64,000 nt of DNA from Cernens ardua (GCF_051251085.1 NZ_JBPCZH010000001.1:806001-870000); one strand, 5' to 3'; positions 47,079 to 55,981 are shown, counted from the stretch's first letter. The notes: generated by a model not told the origin, from the sequence alone. Made by a program: numbers and translations.

Positions 47079-48095
47079 ATGACAACATCACGCAATAAAT
47101 CCACAACAACGTACCCTCAACAGGCCATTCTGGAAGCGTATCGGGAAGCCCGCACACGCATGCCCAACTTCAGCATTCATGCCCTTGCAAAAACCATGCA
47201 ACTGAGCCATGGACATGTACAGGCTGCACGACTGGGTTCCGGCGTCACAGGTTTGGCATTAACACCATGTGACATGGTAATGCGTCTTCCTTCATTGGGA
47301 GCCCTCGAAATCTCGACCGTTTCCTCACATGCTCATATGCTAAGTAAAACCGAACAACTGCAAATTGCCGGGCAGGATTCGAATAATCTCTCTTTACGTA
47401 TGCTACTTCCGCACTGGTATTGGGCATGCATGAGTCACGACGAGCAACACAAGATCGAAATTTTCGACCGTTATGGACGCCTGTTGCACTGTATTTCAAA
47501 CAGCCCAGAATTACCCTTGGGGAAAGGGTGGCAACGCTTGGAAAAACTGGCGATTGATCGCCCACCCGCCTTCACGGAATTGGTCGATGTCGTACACGAA
47601 AGTACAGCCCCCAAACAACGAGGGTGGGATGCTCTTGTAGCGGGCTGGCGCTCTGTCACGAATGAATCAGAAGTCAGTCATCTATTGAAAAAACATCATT
47701 TGCGCCGTGTGGATGCCTATAAAGCACTTGAAAATCGTTTTACTCAGCGCATGTCATCACGCTGTTTTGTATCAACACTGGAACGGGCAGCCAAAGCCAA
47801 CAGTCCGATCCGGCTGCGCATCGCCAACGCAGGCGCTGTTCATCAGCATTCCGGGCTATTTGGCCACGTGGGTGAACGTCATCAAAAGATTGAAATTGCC
47901 GGTGAAAAAGCAATGCTGGCGATTGATCGAGAGGCCATCGCGGAGACGTGGTTGGTAACGTTACCATGCAAGGAGGGGGTAACGACTCGGCTGGAAGCAT
48001 TCAGCAAGGATGGCCGTTTTATCAGCGGGCTATCCGAAGCCATCCATCAACCCATGCCCGTTAGCACCATGAATGCCATGAGCGTGTATGGGTAG
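47079..48095 (+). CDS. HemS/ChuS-like hemin-degrading factor family protein (orphan)
   Basis: The 338-residue protein has the two-repeat layout of HemS/ChuS/PhuS cytoplasmic heme proteins. In the N-terminal half, IHALAKTMQLSHGHVQAA, LPSLGALEISTVSSHAH and HKIEIFDRYGRLLHCI follow the family order. In the C-terminal half, AGWRSVTNESEVSHLLKKHH, RIANAGAVHQHSGLFGHV and AETWLVTLPCKEGVTTRLEAFSKDG do the same (key SLELF-like TRLEAF). In the family, the heme-ligating histidine lies in a VHxFF-like stretch before LLKRHN; here that place reads SEVSHLL, so the usual ligand seems missing or shifted. No heme transporter genes adjoin. The start has purine-rich GGAAAGCGAGG upstream. Function is uncertain. Confidence 0.7.
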   Translation: MTTSRNKSTTTYPQQAILEAYREARTRMPNFSIHALAKTMQLSHGHVQAARLGSGVTGLALTPCDMVMRLPSLGALEISTVSSHAHMLSKTEQLQIAGQDSNNLSLRMLLPHWYWACMSHDEQHKIEIFDRYGRLLHCISNSPELPLGKGWQRLEKLAIDRPPAFTELVDVVHESTAPKQRGWDALVAGWRSVTNESEVSHLLKKHHLRRVDAYKALENRFTQRMSSRCFVSTLERAAKANSPIRLRIANAGAVHQHSGLFGHVGERHQKIEIAGEKAMLAIDREAIAETWLVTLPCKEGVTTRLEAFSKDGRFISGLSEAIHQPMPVSTMNAMSVYG

Positions 48096-48140
48096 CATTT
48101 TTCTGTTTTTCAAGAGAAAAAGTAAAGTAAATATACAATG

Positions 48141-48166
48141 AAAAAGGGGCCTGAAAGCCCCTTTTT
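48141..48166. terminator. Bidirectional terminator between the HemS-like gene and cysN
   Basis: A perfect 10-bp stem (AAAAAGGGGC at 48141-48150, GCCCCTTTTT at 48157-48166) with a 6-base loop. It gives T runs in both directions between the convergent genes. Confidence 0.92.
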
Positions 48167-48221
48167 CACCTTTAAACCACTATTGTGGACAGTTGACACT
48201 TTTAGACTGCCACGAAATGGA

Positions 48222-49697
48222 TTATTCCGCTTTGTCTGTGGATGGACCAGCCTCTGAAGCATCTTTCAACACACGGGTAATATCCTTGGCTTCCCAATGC
48301 GGGAAGTAGCGACGCACCAGCGCATTCAGTTCCATCTCAAACCCGGCCCAATCAACACTTGTGGCTGCCCCTTCCGCAACAACATCGACATCACGAATCA
48401 TGCCGGCGCCAACGGTAATATTACTCAAGCGATCAATAACGATAAAACTGCCAGTGCCGGGAACTGCCCGGTAGTGATCCAACGGTAATGTTTGCGTCAG
48501 CCCGACACGTACGCGCGCAATATCATTCAACGTCAGTTTGTCAGCCTCATAATGCCCTAGCGTATTTACATCAATACCGTAGAGGATGTCACTGACTTCA
48601 CCTGTGGCATCCCGCGTCGCCAGTTTAAGATCATACTGCCTGCCGGGTGTTAAAGGCTGATCGCTCATCCAGACCAGATCGGCATCGAAGGCATCATTCA
48701 GGGCGACTTCATCATCAGCACCTACCAGCCAATCCCCGCGGGAGACATCGATTTCATCATCCAGCGTTACTGTAATAGCCTGACCGGGATAGGCACGCTC
48801 AAGATCCCCGTCGTAAGTTACAATACTTTTGATCGTAGAATGCTGGCCGGAAGGCAGCGCTTTGACAGGCAGCCCCGGACGCAGTACGCCCGCTTCAATC
48901 GTGCCTGCATAGCCCCGAAAATCAAGATTGGGACGATTCACATACTGTACTGGCAAACGCGTCTGATCGAAGTTTTTATCGCTCTCGATATCAATGGTCT
49001 CGAGCAATTCCAGCAGTGGTTTTGCATCGGGATCTTTGTAATACCAGGGCGTTTTATCGCTTCTGTCAACAACGTTGTCGCCTTCCAATGCGGAAAGTGG
49101 GATAAAACTGATGTCAGGTACATTCAGTTTTTCGGCAAAGGCCAAGTACTCTTTTTGAATTTCTTCAAAACGGGCTTGATCAAAATCGACCAGATCCATC
49201 TTGTTCACAGCAATAACAAAACGACGAATGCCGAGAAGATCACAAATAAAACTATGGCGACGCGTTTGGGTTTGTACCCCATAACGTGCATCTATCAGAA
49301 TAACTGCCAATGAAGCAGTAGAGGCCCCCGTTGCCATGTTGCGCGTATATTGCTCATGACCAGGCGTGTCTGCAATGATAAATTTGCGGCGATCGGTCGA
49401 GAAAAAACGGTAAGCCACATCAATGGTGATACCTTGCTCTCGCTCGGACTGCAAACCATCTACCAGCAATGCCAGATCGACACGATCCCCCGTTGTTCCC
49501 CGTGTACGGGAGTCACGTGTAATGGCGGCCAGCTGATCTTCAAAGATCATTTTGGAATCATGAAGCAGGCGCCCGATCAATGTCGATTTACCATCATCCA
49601 CGCTACCACATGTGATAAACCGCAGAAGGCCCTTCTGCTCCTGTTCACGCAAATAGCGGTCGATATCCGCTGCGATTAGTTCTGATTCGTTCGACAT
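48222..49697 (-). CDS. cysN: Sulfate adenylyltransferase subunit 1 CysN
   Basis: CysN is the GTPase subunit of ATP sulfurylase. The 491-residue protein shows G1 CGSVDDGKSTLIGRLL (about 31-45), SEREQGITIDVAYRFF as switch I, DTPGHEQYTRNMATG as G3 and NKMDLVDF as G4, then two EF-Tu-like barrels. It is the short, unfused form: there is no APS-kinase (CysC) domain at the C-terminus. It follows cysD by 69 bases. Confidence 0.95.
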   Translation of the reverse strand: MSNESELIAADIDRYLREQEQKGLLRFITCGSVDDGKSTLIGRLLHDSKMIFEDQLAAITRDSRTRGTTGDRVDLALLVDGLQSEREQGITIDVAYRFFSTDRRKFIIADTPGHEQYTRNMATGASTASLAVILIDARYGVQTQTRRHSFICDLLGIRRFVIAVNKMDLVDFDQARFEEIQKEYLAFAEKLNVPDISFIPLSALEGDNVVDRSDKTPWYYKDPDAKPLLELLETIDIESDKNFDQTRLPVQYVNRPNLDFRGYAGTIEAGVLRPGLPVKALPSGQHSTIKSIVTYDGDLERAYPGQAITVTLDDEIDVSRGDWLVGADDEVALNDAFDADLVWMSDQPLTPGRQYDLKLATRDATGEVSDILYGIDVNTLGHYEADKLTLNDIARVRVGLTQTLPLDHYRAVPGTGSFIVIDRLSNITVGAGMIRDVDVVAEGAATSVDWAGFEMELNALVRRYFPHWEAKDITRVLKDASEAGPSTDKAE

Positions 49698-49766
49698 AAC
49701 TCAGATATTCCTCAACACTCGATGCAGAAAAAGGCCTGCCTTCACAGACATGAAAAAAGATAATGG

Positions 49767-50711
49767 CTAGAAATACCCTTCTCGTTTTTTCCTCTCCATC
49801 GAGCCGGATGAATCACGGTCTATTGCGCGCCCGGCACGCTCGGATGTTTTTGCCAACAACATTTCCTGAATAATTTCAGGCAACGTACTAGCGTGAGACT
49901 CCACTGCGCCTGTCAACGGATAACAGCCCAGTGTTCTGAATCTGACCCAACGCTCTTCGGGCGTTTCCCCTTCTTCCAGCGGCATACGGTCATCATCCAC
50001 TTTGATCAGCATGCCGTCCCGCTCGACTACCGGACGTGGCGCCGCAAAATAAAGCGGCACAATCGGAATATCTTCCAGATAGATATATTGCCAGATATCT
50101 AGCTCCGTCCAGTTGGAAAGCGGGAATACACGAATGGACTCACCCTTGTTGACACGGGTGTTGTAAAGGTTCCACAGCTCCGGACGCTGATTTTTCGGGT
50201 CCCAGCGATGGTGTCGATCACGGAATGAAAATATACGTTCCTTGGCACGGCTAGCCTCTTCATCACGACGCGCGCCACCAAACATGGCATCAAACTTGTA
50301 CTTGTCCAATGCCTGCTTCAATCCTTGAGTTTTCATGATATCCGTATGCTTGGCACTCCCGTGATCAAACGGATTAATGCCTGCCGCACGCCCTTCTTCA
50401 TTGACGTGGATCAGCAGTTCCATACCGGATTCTTTCGCCATTCGATCACGAAATTCGTACATTTCACGGAATTTCCATGTCGTATCGACATGCATCAACG
50501 GGAAAGGCGGAACACCAGGATAGAAAGCCTTGCGCGCCAAATGGAGCATGACTGACGAGTCCTTTCCAATCGAGTACATCATGACTGGATTGGAAAATTC
50601 AGCCGCCACTTCACGAATGATATGAATGGATTCAGCCTCAAGTTGCTTGAGGTGCGTCAGTCTCTCAGGAGACGGCCTCATCGATTGAGCACTATTAGCA
50701 TCAGCAGTCAT
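49767..50711 (-). CDS. cysD: Sulfate adenylyltransferase subunit 2 CysD
   Basis: CysD adenylates sulfate to APS. The 314-residue PAPS-reductase-fold protein has YSIGKDSSVMLHLARKAF (PP-loop, about 50), FDAMFGGARRDEEASRAKER, and FPLSNWTELDIWQYI. The C-terminal RKKREGYF is the family end. GAGG lies 7 bases before the ATG. cysD-cysN form one operon; cysC and cysH are not in the window. Confidence 0.96.
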   Translation of the reverse strand: MTADANSAQSMRPSPERLTHLKQLEAESIHIIREVAAEFSNPVMMYSIGKDSSVMLHLARKAFYPGVPPFPLMHVDTTWKFREMYEFRDRMAKESGMELLIHVNEEGRAAGINPFDHGSAKHTDIMKTQGLKQALDKYKFDAMFGGARRDEEASRAKERIFSFRDRHHRWDPKNQRPELWNLYNTRVNKGESIRVFPLSNWTELDIWQYIYLEDIPIVPLYFAAPRPVVERDGMLIKVDDDRMPLEEGETPEERWVRFRTLGCYPLTGAVESHASTLPEIIQEMLLAKTSERAGRAIDRDSSGSMERKKREGYF

Positions 50712-51060
50712 GCATTAACCTCGTAAAATAATAATAGCCCCCGATATCACAGTAGCAGCAATAACAAAGCGCCTGTTTCACACAACGAATACCCAACAGG
50801 ACAACGGGGAAATGCCTATACCCTATAAGCACCATTTCATAACGTCAAAGAATCAGCACGAATGTATTAAAAAGTTCTGGTTATAACGGACAGGAATGTC
50901 TTAGTCCCTAAAGTTTTAACCTATACCATCAGAAAGTCATTTAACGGCCCGTCATGGTACTTCCGTGGATGATCACAACACCCCGTTCATCGATCTGTGG
51001 GACCACTCTTTAGGCACTGCTATCTAAAACTGAACAATCGTTCATATGCTTTTTGATACG
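50712..51060. promoter_or_regulatory. Upstream region of cysD
   Basis: This 349-base gap lies between the cpdA stop and the cysD start, both on the minus strand. It should contain the cysDN promoter and, by family expectation, a CysB site; CysB sites are too degenerate for me to place. No gene is seen. Confidence 0.4.
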
Positions 51061-51789
51061 TCATGATGCAATGTCGAACCTTATATCCTCGGCATGAACA
51101 TGATCCACTTCCAACGTTAGCCTTAAAAAACCGGGCAACGCGTTTTCGGTGTGAAAATCATCCTGAGTCAACGAAAACTGATCGATGCATCCTGGGGATG
51201 TCAGCACTCGAATACCATCATGAGTTCTATCAACAGCATGATGAATATGCCCGCTGAGCACTACGGGCTGAATGGCGGATTCACTCAAGACAGCCAGTAA
51301 ATCGTGCTGATCACGTAGGGAAATTGTTCTCATCCACGCGGGTAATCCATCAAGAGGAGGATGATGAATGGCGAGCAACAACGGCTGCTCGGTAGTATGT
51401 AAATGACCTCTTAACTGCGCCAGTTGCCTGGCACCCACCTCACCACCATCCCAACCCTCCACCCAGCTATCAAGGCCCAATAAAACGCGCTCGTCAAAAT
51501 GCTTATGTCGCAGCAAGGGCTTGAGCATATTCATCACACTAGGGTTATCGTGATTTCCCGGGATCCAGCCCCATTCGACACCCAACGCATCACAGGCGGC
51601 CATCACCCTTTGATAGCTGGCGATAGAACCGTCATCACTCACATCCCCTATCAACAACAGATAATCGAACGCTTCGTTGGCAATGACTCGCATGGCCGCA
51701 TCAAAACGCTGTTGAGGCGAATGCCCACGAATCAATGCCTTGGGATTCGCACACAAATGAATATCACCGAGCTGGATCAGCCGAGTCAT
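51061..51789 (-). CDS. cpdA: 3',5'-cyclic-AMP phosphodiesterase CpdA
   Basis: CpdA hydrolyses cAMP. The 242-residue class III metallophosphoesterase has all metal motifs: GDIHL (D-x-H), LLIGDVSDDG, GNHDN, HHPPLDGLP and SGHIHHAVD (GHxH). Length and order match E. coli CpdA (275), slightly shorter. It lies downstream of yqiB and nudF, the order conserved in gammaproteobacteria. Confidence 0.9.
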   Translation of the reverse strand: MTRLIQLGDIHLCANPKALIRGHSPQQRFDAAMRVIANEAFDYLLLIGDVSDDGSIASYQRVMAACDALGVEWGWIPGNHDNPSVMNMLKPLLRHKHFDERVLLGLDSWVEGWDGGEVGARQLAQLRGHLHTTEQPLLLAIHHPPLDGLPAWMRTISLRDQHDLLAVLSESAIQPVVLSGHIHHAVDRTHDGIRVLTSPGCIDQFSLTQDDFHTENALPGFLRLTLEVDHVHAEDIRFDIAS

Positions 51790-51861
51790 GGAAAGGGTAC
51801 TCCAACCATTCGGAAGAAATCAGAAATTACAGGGAGGCTGTTAGTGAAACGTGGTGTGTTT

Positions 51862-52323
51862 TTACAGAGAAGACGACACATCAGAGGAGTGCCCATGCGC
51901 CAAGGCATGGTCCAGCCATTCCCCGAGGAATCGGTTAAGCTGAAGTTTTTCATCCGGCTGATGCATTTGGGCATTCGGATAACGATACCGCCCTTCAAAA
52001 TGCCGGCGGCGTTGAAAATCAACCACTTCCGCCATACGCACATCATGATACAAATGAACCCGCATGCGTGGGGACTCGATCAACGATTCGAGAACACCAC
52101 TTTGGGTAACATTCAATGTCGTCGTGTAAGGGGCCTGATCCGCAATTTCCACGTGCAGGCGACCAAAAACACGATCACTTTCGCCCAGCTCTATATCGAT
52201 CTGTTCACCGGCTGAACGACCTTGTACCAAGCGTGAGAGCCGCACGAAATTACTCGTGCACTCAGCCTGTAAACTTTTGAGATCGGTAACATAGGCGTTT
52301 CTAGGCGTCCGCTTATGCATCAT
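51862..52323 (-). CDS. yqiB: DUF1249 protein YqiB
   Basis: The 153-residue protein of unknown biochemistry has the DUF1249 pattern: LKSLQAECTSNFVRLSRLV, a central beta region with TLNVTQSG, RMRVHLYHDVRMAEVVDFQ and RYRYPNAQMHQPDEKLQLN. Its start overlaps the nudF stop by 11 bases, so translation is coupled. The trio nudF-yqiB-cpdA is widely conserved. Confidence 0.92.
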   Translation of the reverse strand: MMHKRTPRNAYVTDLKSLQAECTSNFVRLSRLVQGRSAGEQIDIELGESDRVFGRLHVEIADQAPYTTTLNVTQSGVLESLIESPRMRVHLYHDVRMAEVVDFQRRRHFEGRYRYPNAQMHQPDEKLQLNRFLGEWLDHALAHGHSSDVSSSL

Positions 52324-52996
52324 GATTCATCCGGGCACGAAGGGAGGCCCGCTCCTGTATCAGCCACAACATGGCAATCATAATCATTCCATTGTCCATC
52401 TTACCGTCCTGCAACAGCTTTTGCGCCTGCGGAAACGGAATGACATGTACACGAATATCTTCCTGTTCCTCTTCCAACCCATGTACTCCACCTACATTGG
52501 TACTATCCAGCAGCCCACAGAAGAGGTGTACGCGTTCGGTATAAGAACCAGGGCTTGGATAGTAAGAATACAGAGGGAAAAGCTCACGGATTTCACATCC
52601 GGCTTCTTCCATGGCTTCGCGCCTGGCCACTTCTTCTGGAGTTTCGTCGGTATCAATCAAACCAGCAACAACTTCAAGCAGCCATGGAGAACTTTGATCC
52701 TGACGCGCTACCACACCTGCTCGTATCTGCTCTACCAACACGACATTATCACGATCAGGATCATATAAAAGTACACCAACAGCATCCTGATGCAACTGTA
52801 CTTCACGAACAACGTTTTGACTCCATTTTCCGTCAAAACGCTTGTGTTGGTAGGTAATTTTTTCGAACGTAAAAAAACCCTGATAGACAGGTTCTACCGC
52901 TTCTATTTTTACATCCGCAGGAGTAAAGCAAAGCGTTCCATGCCCCGTACTCTCTGGATTTTCAGTATCCGGGCACTGGTTGTCGTAATCGCTCAT
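52313..52996 (-). CDS. nudF: ADP-ribose pyrophosphatase NudF
   Basis: NudF hydrolyses ADP-ribose. The 227-residue protein has a full Nudix box, GLIDTDETPEEVARREAMEE ending in AG, at about residues 115-137, preceded by the LLEVVAGLID strand. The N-terminal FEKITYQHKRFDGKWS is the ADPRase dimer strand. A GHGTLCFTPADVKIE N-terminal tail is slightly long. First gene of nudF-yqiB-cpdA. Confidence 0.93.
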   Translation of the reverse strand: MSDYDNQCPDTENPESTGHGTLCFTPADVKIEAVEPVYQGFFTFEKITYQHKRFDGKWSQNVVREVQLHQDAVGVLLYDPDRDNVVLVEQIRAGVVARQDQSSPWLLEVVAGLIDTDETPEEVARREAMEEAGCEIRELFPLYSYYPSPGSYTERVHLFCGLLDSTNVGGVHGLEEEQEDIRVHVIPFPQAQKLLQDGKMDNGMIMIAMLWLIQERASLRARMNHDA

Positions 52997-53315
52997 GTAA
53001 ACTCCTTGTAAAACGAACCGTGTTTACTGCATCATCCCGCTTTCGATACAGTTCATTAAAGATAGCTTTTTAGGTGGCGCCTGAATAGTCATAATTCAAG
53101 CATTTAAGGACACTTTAACACCTATTCATGACATATATTGCCTATTCATGGCACATGCCCACCTATCCATATCAGGCACATCATCGCCAGTATGTGACAA
53201 TCGAAAGGTCATGGGCCAGCGATGCGCCTCTCTGCCTGGAGGATTATTGAATGAGATGGAACAGGCACCACGTCATCAACTCAACGTGTGAGAACCCGTA
53301 ATGAAAGGTCGCAAC
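52997..53315. repeat. Divergent nudF/greB region with a 20-bp tandem repeat
   Basis: CCTATTCATG occurs at 53121-53130 and 53141-53150, and CCTATCCAT at 53162-53170, giving a unit of about 20-21 bp with a TGACA or TGGCA tail. Promoters for nudF and greB must lie here. No gene is seen. Confidence 0.65.
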
Positions 53316-53825
53316 ATGACGCGTTGGCGTGATCCAGCGAAGGATCCACGTCAGGAAGCCAAAAGTAATGTCATTACCCGTGCCGGTTATGAACACCTGC
53401 AAGGGCTTCATCAGCATCTCTCCCGCGTAAGACGCCCGGAGCTTTCACGCAAGGTAGGAGAAGCAGCTGCGCAAGGAGATCGGAGCGAAAATGCTGATTA
53501 CACTTACAGCAAGCGGGAACTTAACAAAACCATTGGCCGCATTCGGTATCTGGAAAAACGTCTGGATGAACTCAAGGTGGTTGATCGCTTGCCAGATGAT
53601 CCAAATAGGGTGTTCTTTGCAGCGTATGTCTGCCTTGAGGATGATAATGGTGATGAATTGCATATCCGCATTGTGGGCCCCGACGAAACAGCGCCAGACA
53701 AAAAGTGGATCAGCGTGGATTCCCCTCTTGCACGCGCTATTTTGGGAAAACGTTTGGACGACGACATTACTTTCGAAGCGCCGGGAGGCGACCAGCACTA
53801 TATTGTGACCGCTATTCATTATTGA
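53316..53825 (+). CDS. greB: Transcript cleavage factor GreB
   Basis: GreB rescues backtracked RNA polymerase by stimulating transcript cleavage. The 169-residue protein has a coiled-coil N-terminal half with the acidic tip GDRSENADYTYSKRELN, and a C-terminal FKBP-like domain with RIVGPDETAPDKKWISVDSP and ARAILGK. The start ITRAGYEHLQGL matches GreB better than GreA, as does the longer KRELNKTIGRIRYLEKRL coil. The ATG at 53316 has AAAGG 7 bases upstream; the ATG at 53301 does not. Confidence 0.93.
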   Translation: MTRWRDPAKDPRQEAKSNVITRAGYEHLQGLHQHLSRVRRPELSRKVGEAAAQGDRSENADYTYSKRELNKTIGRIRYLEKRLDELKVVDRLPDDPNRVFFAAYVCLEDDNGDELHIRIVGPDETAPDKKWISVDSPLARAILGKRLDDDITFEAPGGDQHYIVTAIHY

Positions 53826-53985
53826 GACCGAGCATTCGATCAATAAAGAATACGCACCATAATGCATGGTACATGCCGTGTTTTCCTTATTTATTACCTA
53901 ACCGAACACCGTATTCTGGTGATAGTATGGAATATAGGGTTTAATGATAACTCATATCATTTATATCGCTTTGGAGTAGCCTTGC

Positions 53986-54627
53986 ATGAACAATCCTACA
54001 AAATTCAAAGCGCTCGGCTATTTGCGCTACTTGAGCGTACTGTTCCTGCTGTTCTCATTATCAGCATGCAGCAGTATGGTAACACAGCAAGATTATGACC
54101 CAAGCCGCAACTTTGCCGATTACCATACGTGGTCATGGGCAAAAACGCCGGTGCTGTTTACACCTGACAACTCACTTACCCGCAGTGGACTGACCGCCGA
54201 ACGCATTAATACTGCGTTACAGGCACAGTTACCAGGCAAAGGCCTCTCATTTGCGCCAGCAGGTACGCATTCGGACCTGACATTGCAGGTAACGTTGGCT
54301 AACGTACAAACTACCGACAACGTACCCAATTATTATGATGGGGGGCCATGGGGCGGCCCTTGGGGTGGTGGCCCGTGGGGATATTATGGTCCCTGGGGAT
54401 GGGGCAGCGGGCCATGGGGGCCGTGGGGAGGCGGTTATTATGGCACCTCGACCGTCCAATACATGAGCACCGTACTCCAGTTGGACATGTATGACACGCA
54501 TGATGGAAGACTGGTATGGCGTGGTCGAGCAACGGAGCCGTCGGGAGATCCTTCAGACCCTGCACAAAGAAGTAAAGTCATTGCTGAACTGGTACAGGGC
54601 GTTCTCTCCAAGTATCCACCGCCCTAG
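53986..54627 (+). CDS. DUF4136 lipoprotein
   Basis: The 213-residue protein has a signal peptide ending in a lipobox LFSLSACSS, with the lipidated Cys at about residue 28, so it is an outer-membrane or inner-membrane lipoprotein. The DUF4136 core follows: YDPSRNFADYHTWSW, LTAERINTALQAQLPGKG, and VLQLDMYDTHDGRLVWRGRA. A low-complexity insertion of about 35 residues rich in Gly, Trp, Pro and Tyr (about 115-150) sits between strands. Function of the family is unknown. The gene ends at a double hairpin. Confidence 0.85.
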   Translation: MNNPTKFKALGYLRYLSVLFLLFSLSACSSMVTQQDYDPSRNFADYHTWSWAKTPVLFTPDNSLTRSGLTAERINTALQAQLPGKGLSFAPAGTHSDLTLQVTLANVQTTDNVPNYYDGGPWGGPWGGGPWGYYGPWGWGSGPWGPWGGGYYGTSTVQYMSTVLQLDMYDTHDGRLVWRGRATEPSGDPSDPAQRSKVIAELVQGVLSKYPPP

Positions 54628-54662
54628 AGACATTTCGCGACCTTGCTTCGTCAAGAATGACC

Positions 54663-54724
54663 GTCGGGAGAAAGCCAACTGCCTACTCCCGACACAATGG
54701 CCTGAGAATATCAGGCCATTTTCT
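54663..54724 (+). terminator. Double hairpin terminator after the lipoprotein gene
   Basis: A first 8-bp hairpin pairs GTCGGGAG at 54663-54670 with CTCCCGAC at 54686-54693. It is followed by a perfect 10-bp stem AATGGCCTGA / TCAGGCCATT (54696-54720) and TTCTT. Confidence 0.8.
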
Positions 54725-54880
54725 TAGCATAGCCCTTATCGAACCCGCATCATGTGAGAACACGCCATAGAACGCTGTTCAACCATCAGGCACTACGACA
54801 GTAGTTGGCAGCCGCCTCATAACATCATCAAACAAGCCAATGCATTGCGCCTTGGAGACATTCGGCTTCACCCGCCATGA

Positions 54881-55591
54881 TCAGGGGATATTTCGGATCC
54901 CTAGCTTACCGGCATGCAAAAAGAAGGCTTTCGTAAACACCCCCGGATCGATAGGGTTCGGCAAGCGTAGATTCTTCATATCAGGCACGGATTTGGTTTC
55001 GGGTCGGTAGGTTCTATCAATTTGAGAGATAATGGCAATGATCGAACCAGTTTCATCTGCGAAAGCTCTCAACTCGGCAAGTTGAATGGAGAGTATCGGC
55101 TTATGCCGTTGCTGATCCAATAACTGTAGGTAATCTATCACGATCACACTTTTACGAGGAAAATGCTCTAAATAGTCGATCATGAAAGAAGCGCTGATCT
55201 TATCGGAAGTAACGACCGTGGGTAGAAGAGCATCGCAATGAAGGTTACCTCCTAGTGCACGGATCCGTTTGTGAGTCTCTTTTTCTGTCCATTCAAGCGT
55301 GAAATACACCCCTTTCCACCCCGCTTGAATGGCATCCAGCAATAAGCGGATACCTAGCAGCGTTTTGCCATGGCCGGGACGCGCGCCAAGAATAACCATA
55401 TCGTGATCATTCAAGCGGGAAAAAATTTCGGGAACAGAGTGCTGCGGATGTTTACTGGCCAACAGGCTCCAGCGTGAATAGCCTTCGTGGCGGGCGACCC
55501 TATCAAGGGCTTCATGCAAAGGGATATGTTGCTCACGCGCCAAACCTTTGGCACGCCGTTTCAACTGATATAGTGATATAGAGGTCTTCAT
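54881..55591 (-). CDS. Stand-alone DnaB-like (RecA-fold) ATPase
   Basis: The 236-residue protein has the C-terminal ATPase core of replicative helicase DnaB but none of its primase-binding N-domain. Walker A is LGARPGHGKTLLGIRLLLDA (about residue 70), the next strand is VYFTLEWTEKETHKRI (DnaB H1a-like), Walker B is VIVIDYLQLLDQQ and motif H3 is IIAIISQIDRTY. The first 45 residues, LKRRAKGLAREQHIPLHEAL ... GYSRWSLLAS, form a short helical module that I recall before other domains in proteobacterial proteins. It lies alone, convergent with the lipoprotein gene. A role in replication, recombination or defence cannot be read from the sequence. Confidence 0.75.
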   Translation of the reverse strand: MKTSISLYQLKRRAKGLAREQHIPLHEALDRVARHEGYSRWSLLASKHPQHSVPEIFSRLNDHDMVILGARPGHGKTLLGIRLLLDAIQAGWKGVYFTLEWTEKETHKRIRALGGNLHCDALLPTVVTSDKISASFMIDYLEHFPRKSVIVIDYLQLLDQQRHKPILSIQLAELRAFADETGSIIAIISQIDRTYRPETKSVPDMKNLRLPNPIDPGVFTKAFFLHAGKLGIRNIP

Positions 55592-55981
55592 TGTGAACGC
55601 TCCATAACGAGCTGATTACACAATCCCTCCTTATGTGCCGCTCGAAATAGATCATTCGTGGGGACTTGCCCTGCATGCGTAAAACTACTTTCCCAAGGGA
55701 GGGGGGAGGCACGGGTAACACCTGACTATGTTTATATCTCATTCCCTCGTCAGGAACAAGCGCTGCTTTTCACCATCAAAACATACGCAGCTAGCTTGCT
55801 GGAATCACGTATTATTCATACCTGAAAGACCAAGACCGCATGAGTATAAGCAGCACAACACCGATAATCCCTCCATTTCACCTAGCCACTATCAGCTGGA
55901 TGAGGGCTATTGTGCGACATAATCAGTCAAAGAGCTCCCCTTCTCCTGTCTCTTGCCCAAATACCTCGACATAAAAGCACC
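55592..55981. other. Gap between the ATPase gene and rsmC
   Basis: The 390 bases contain no gene I can support; one plus-strand frame (55728-55922) has no family pattern. A G-rich stretch GGGAGGGGGGAGG near 55696 stands out in composition. Confidence 0.4.
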
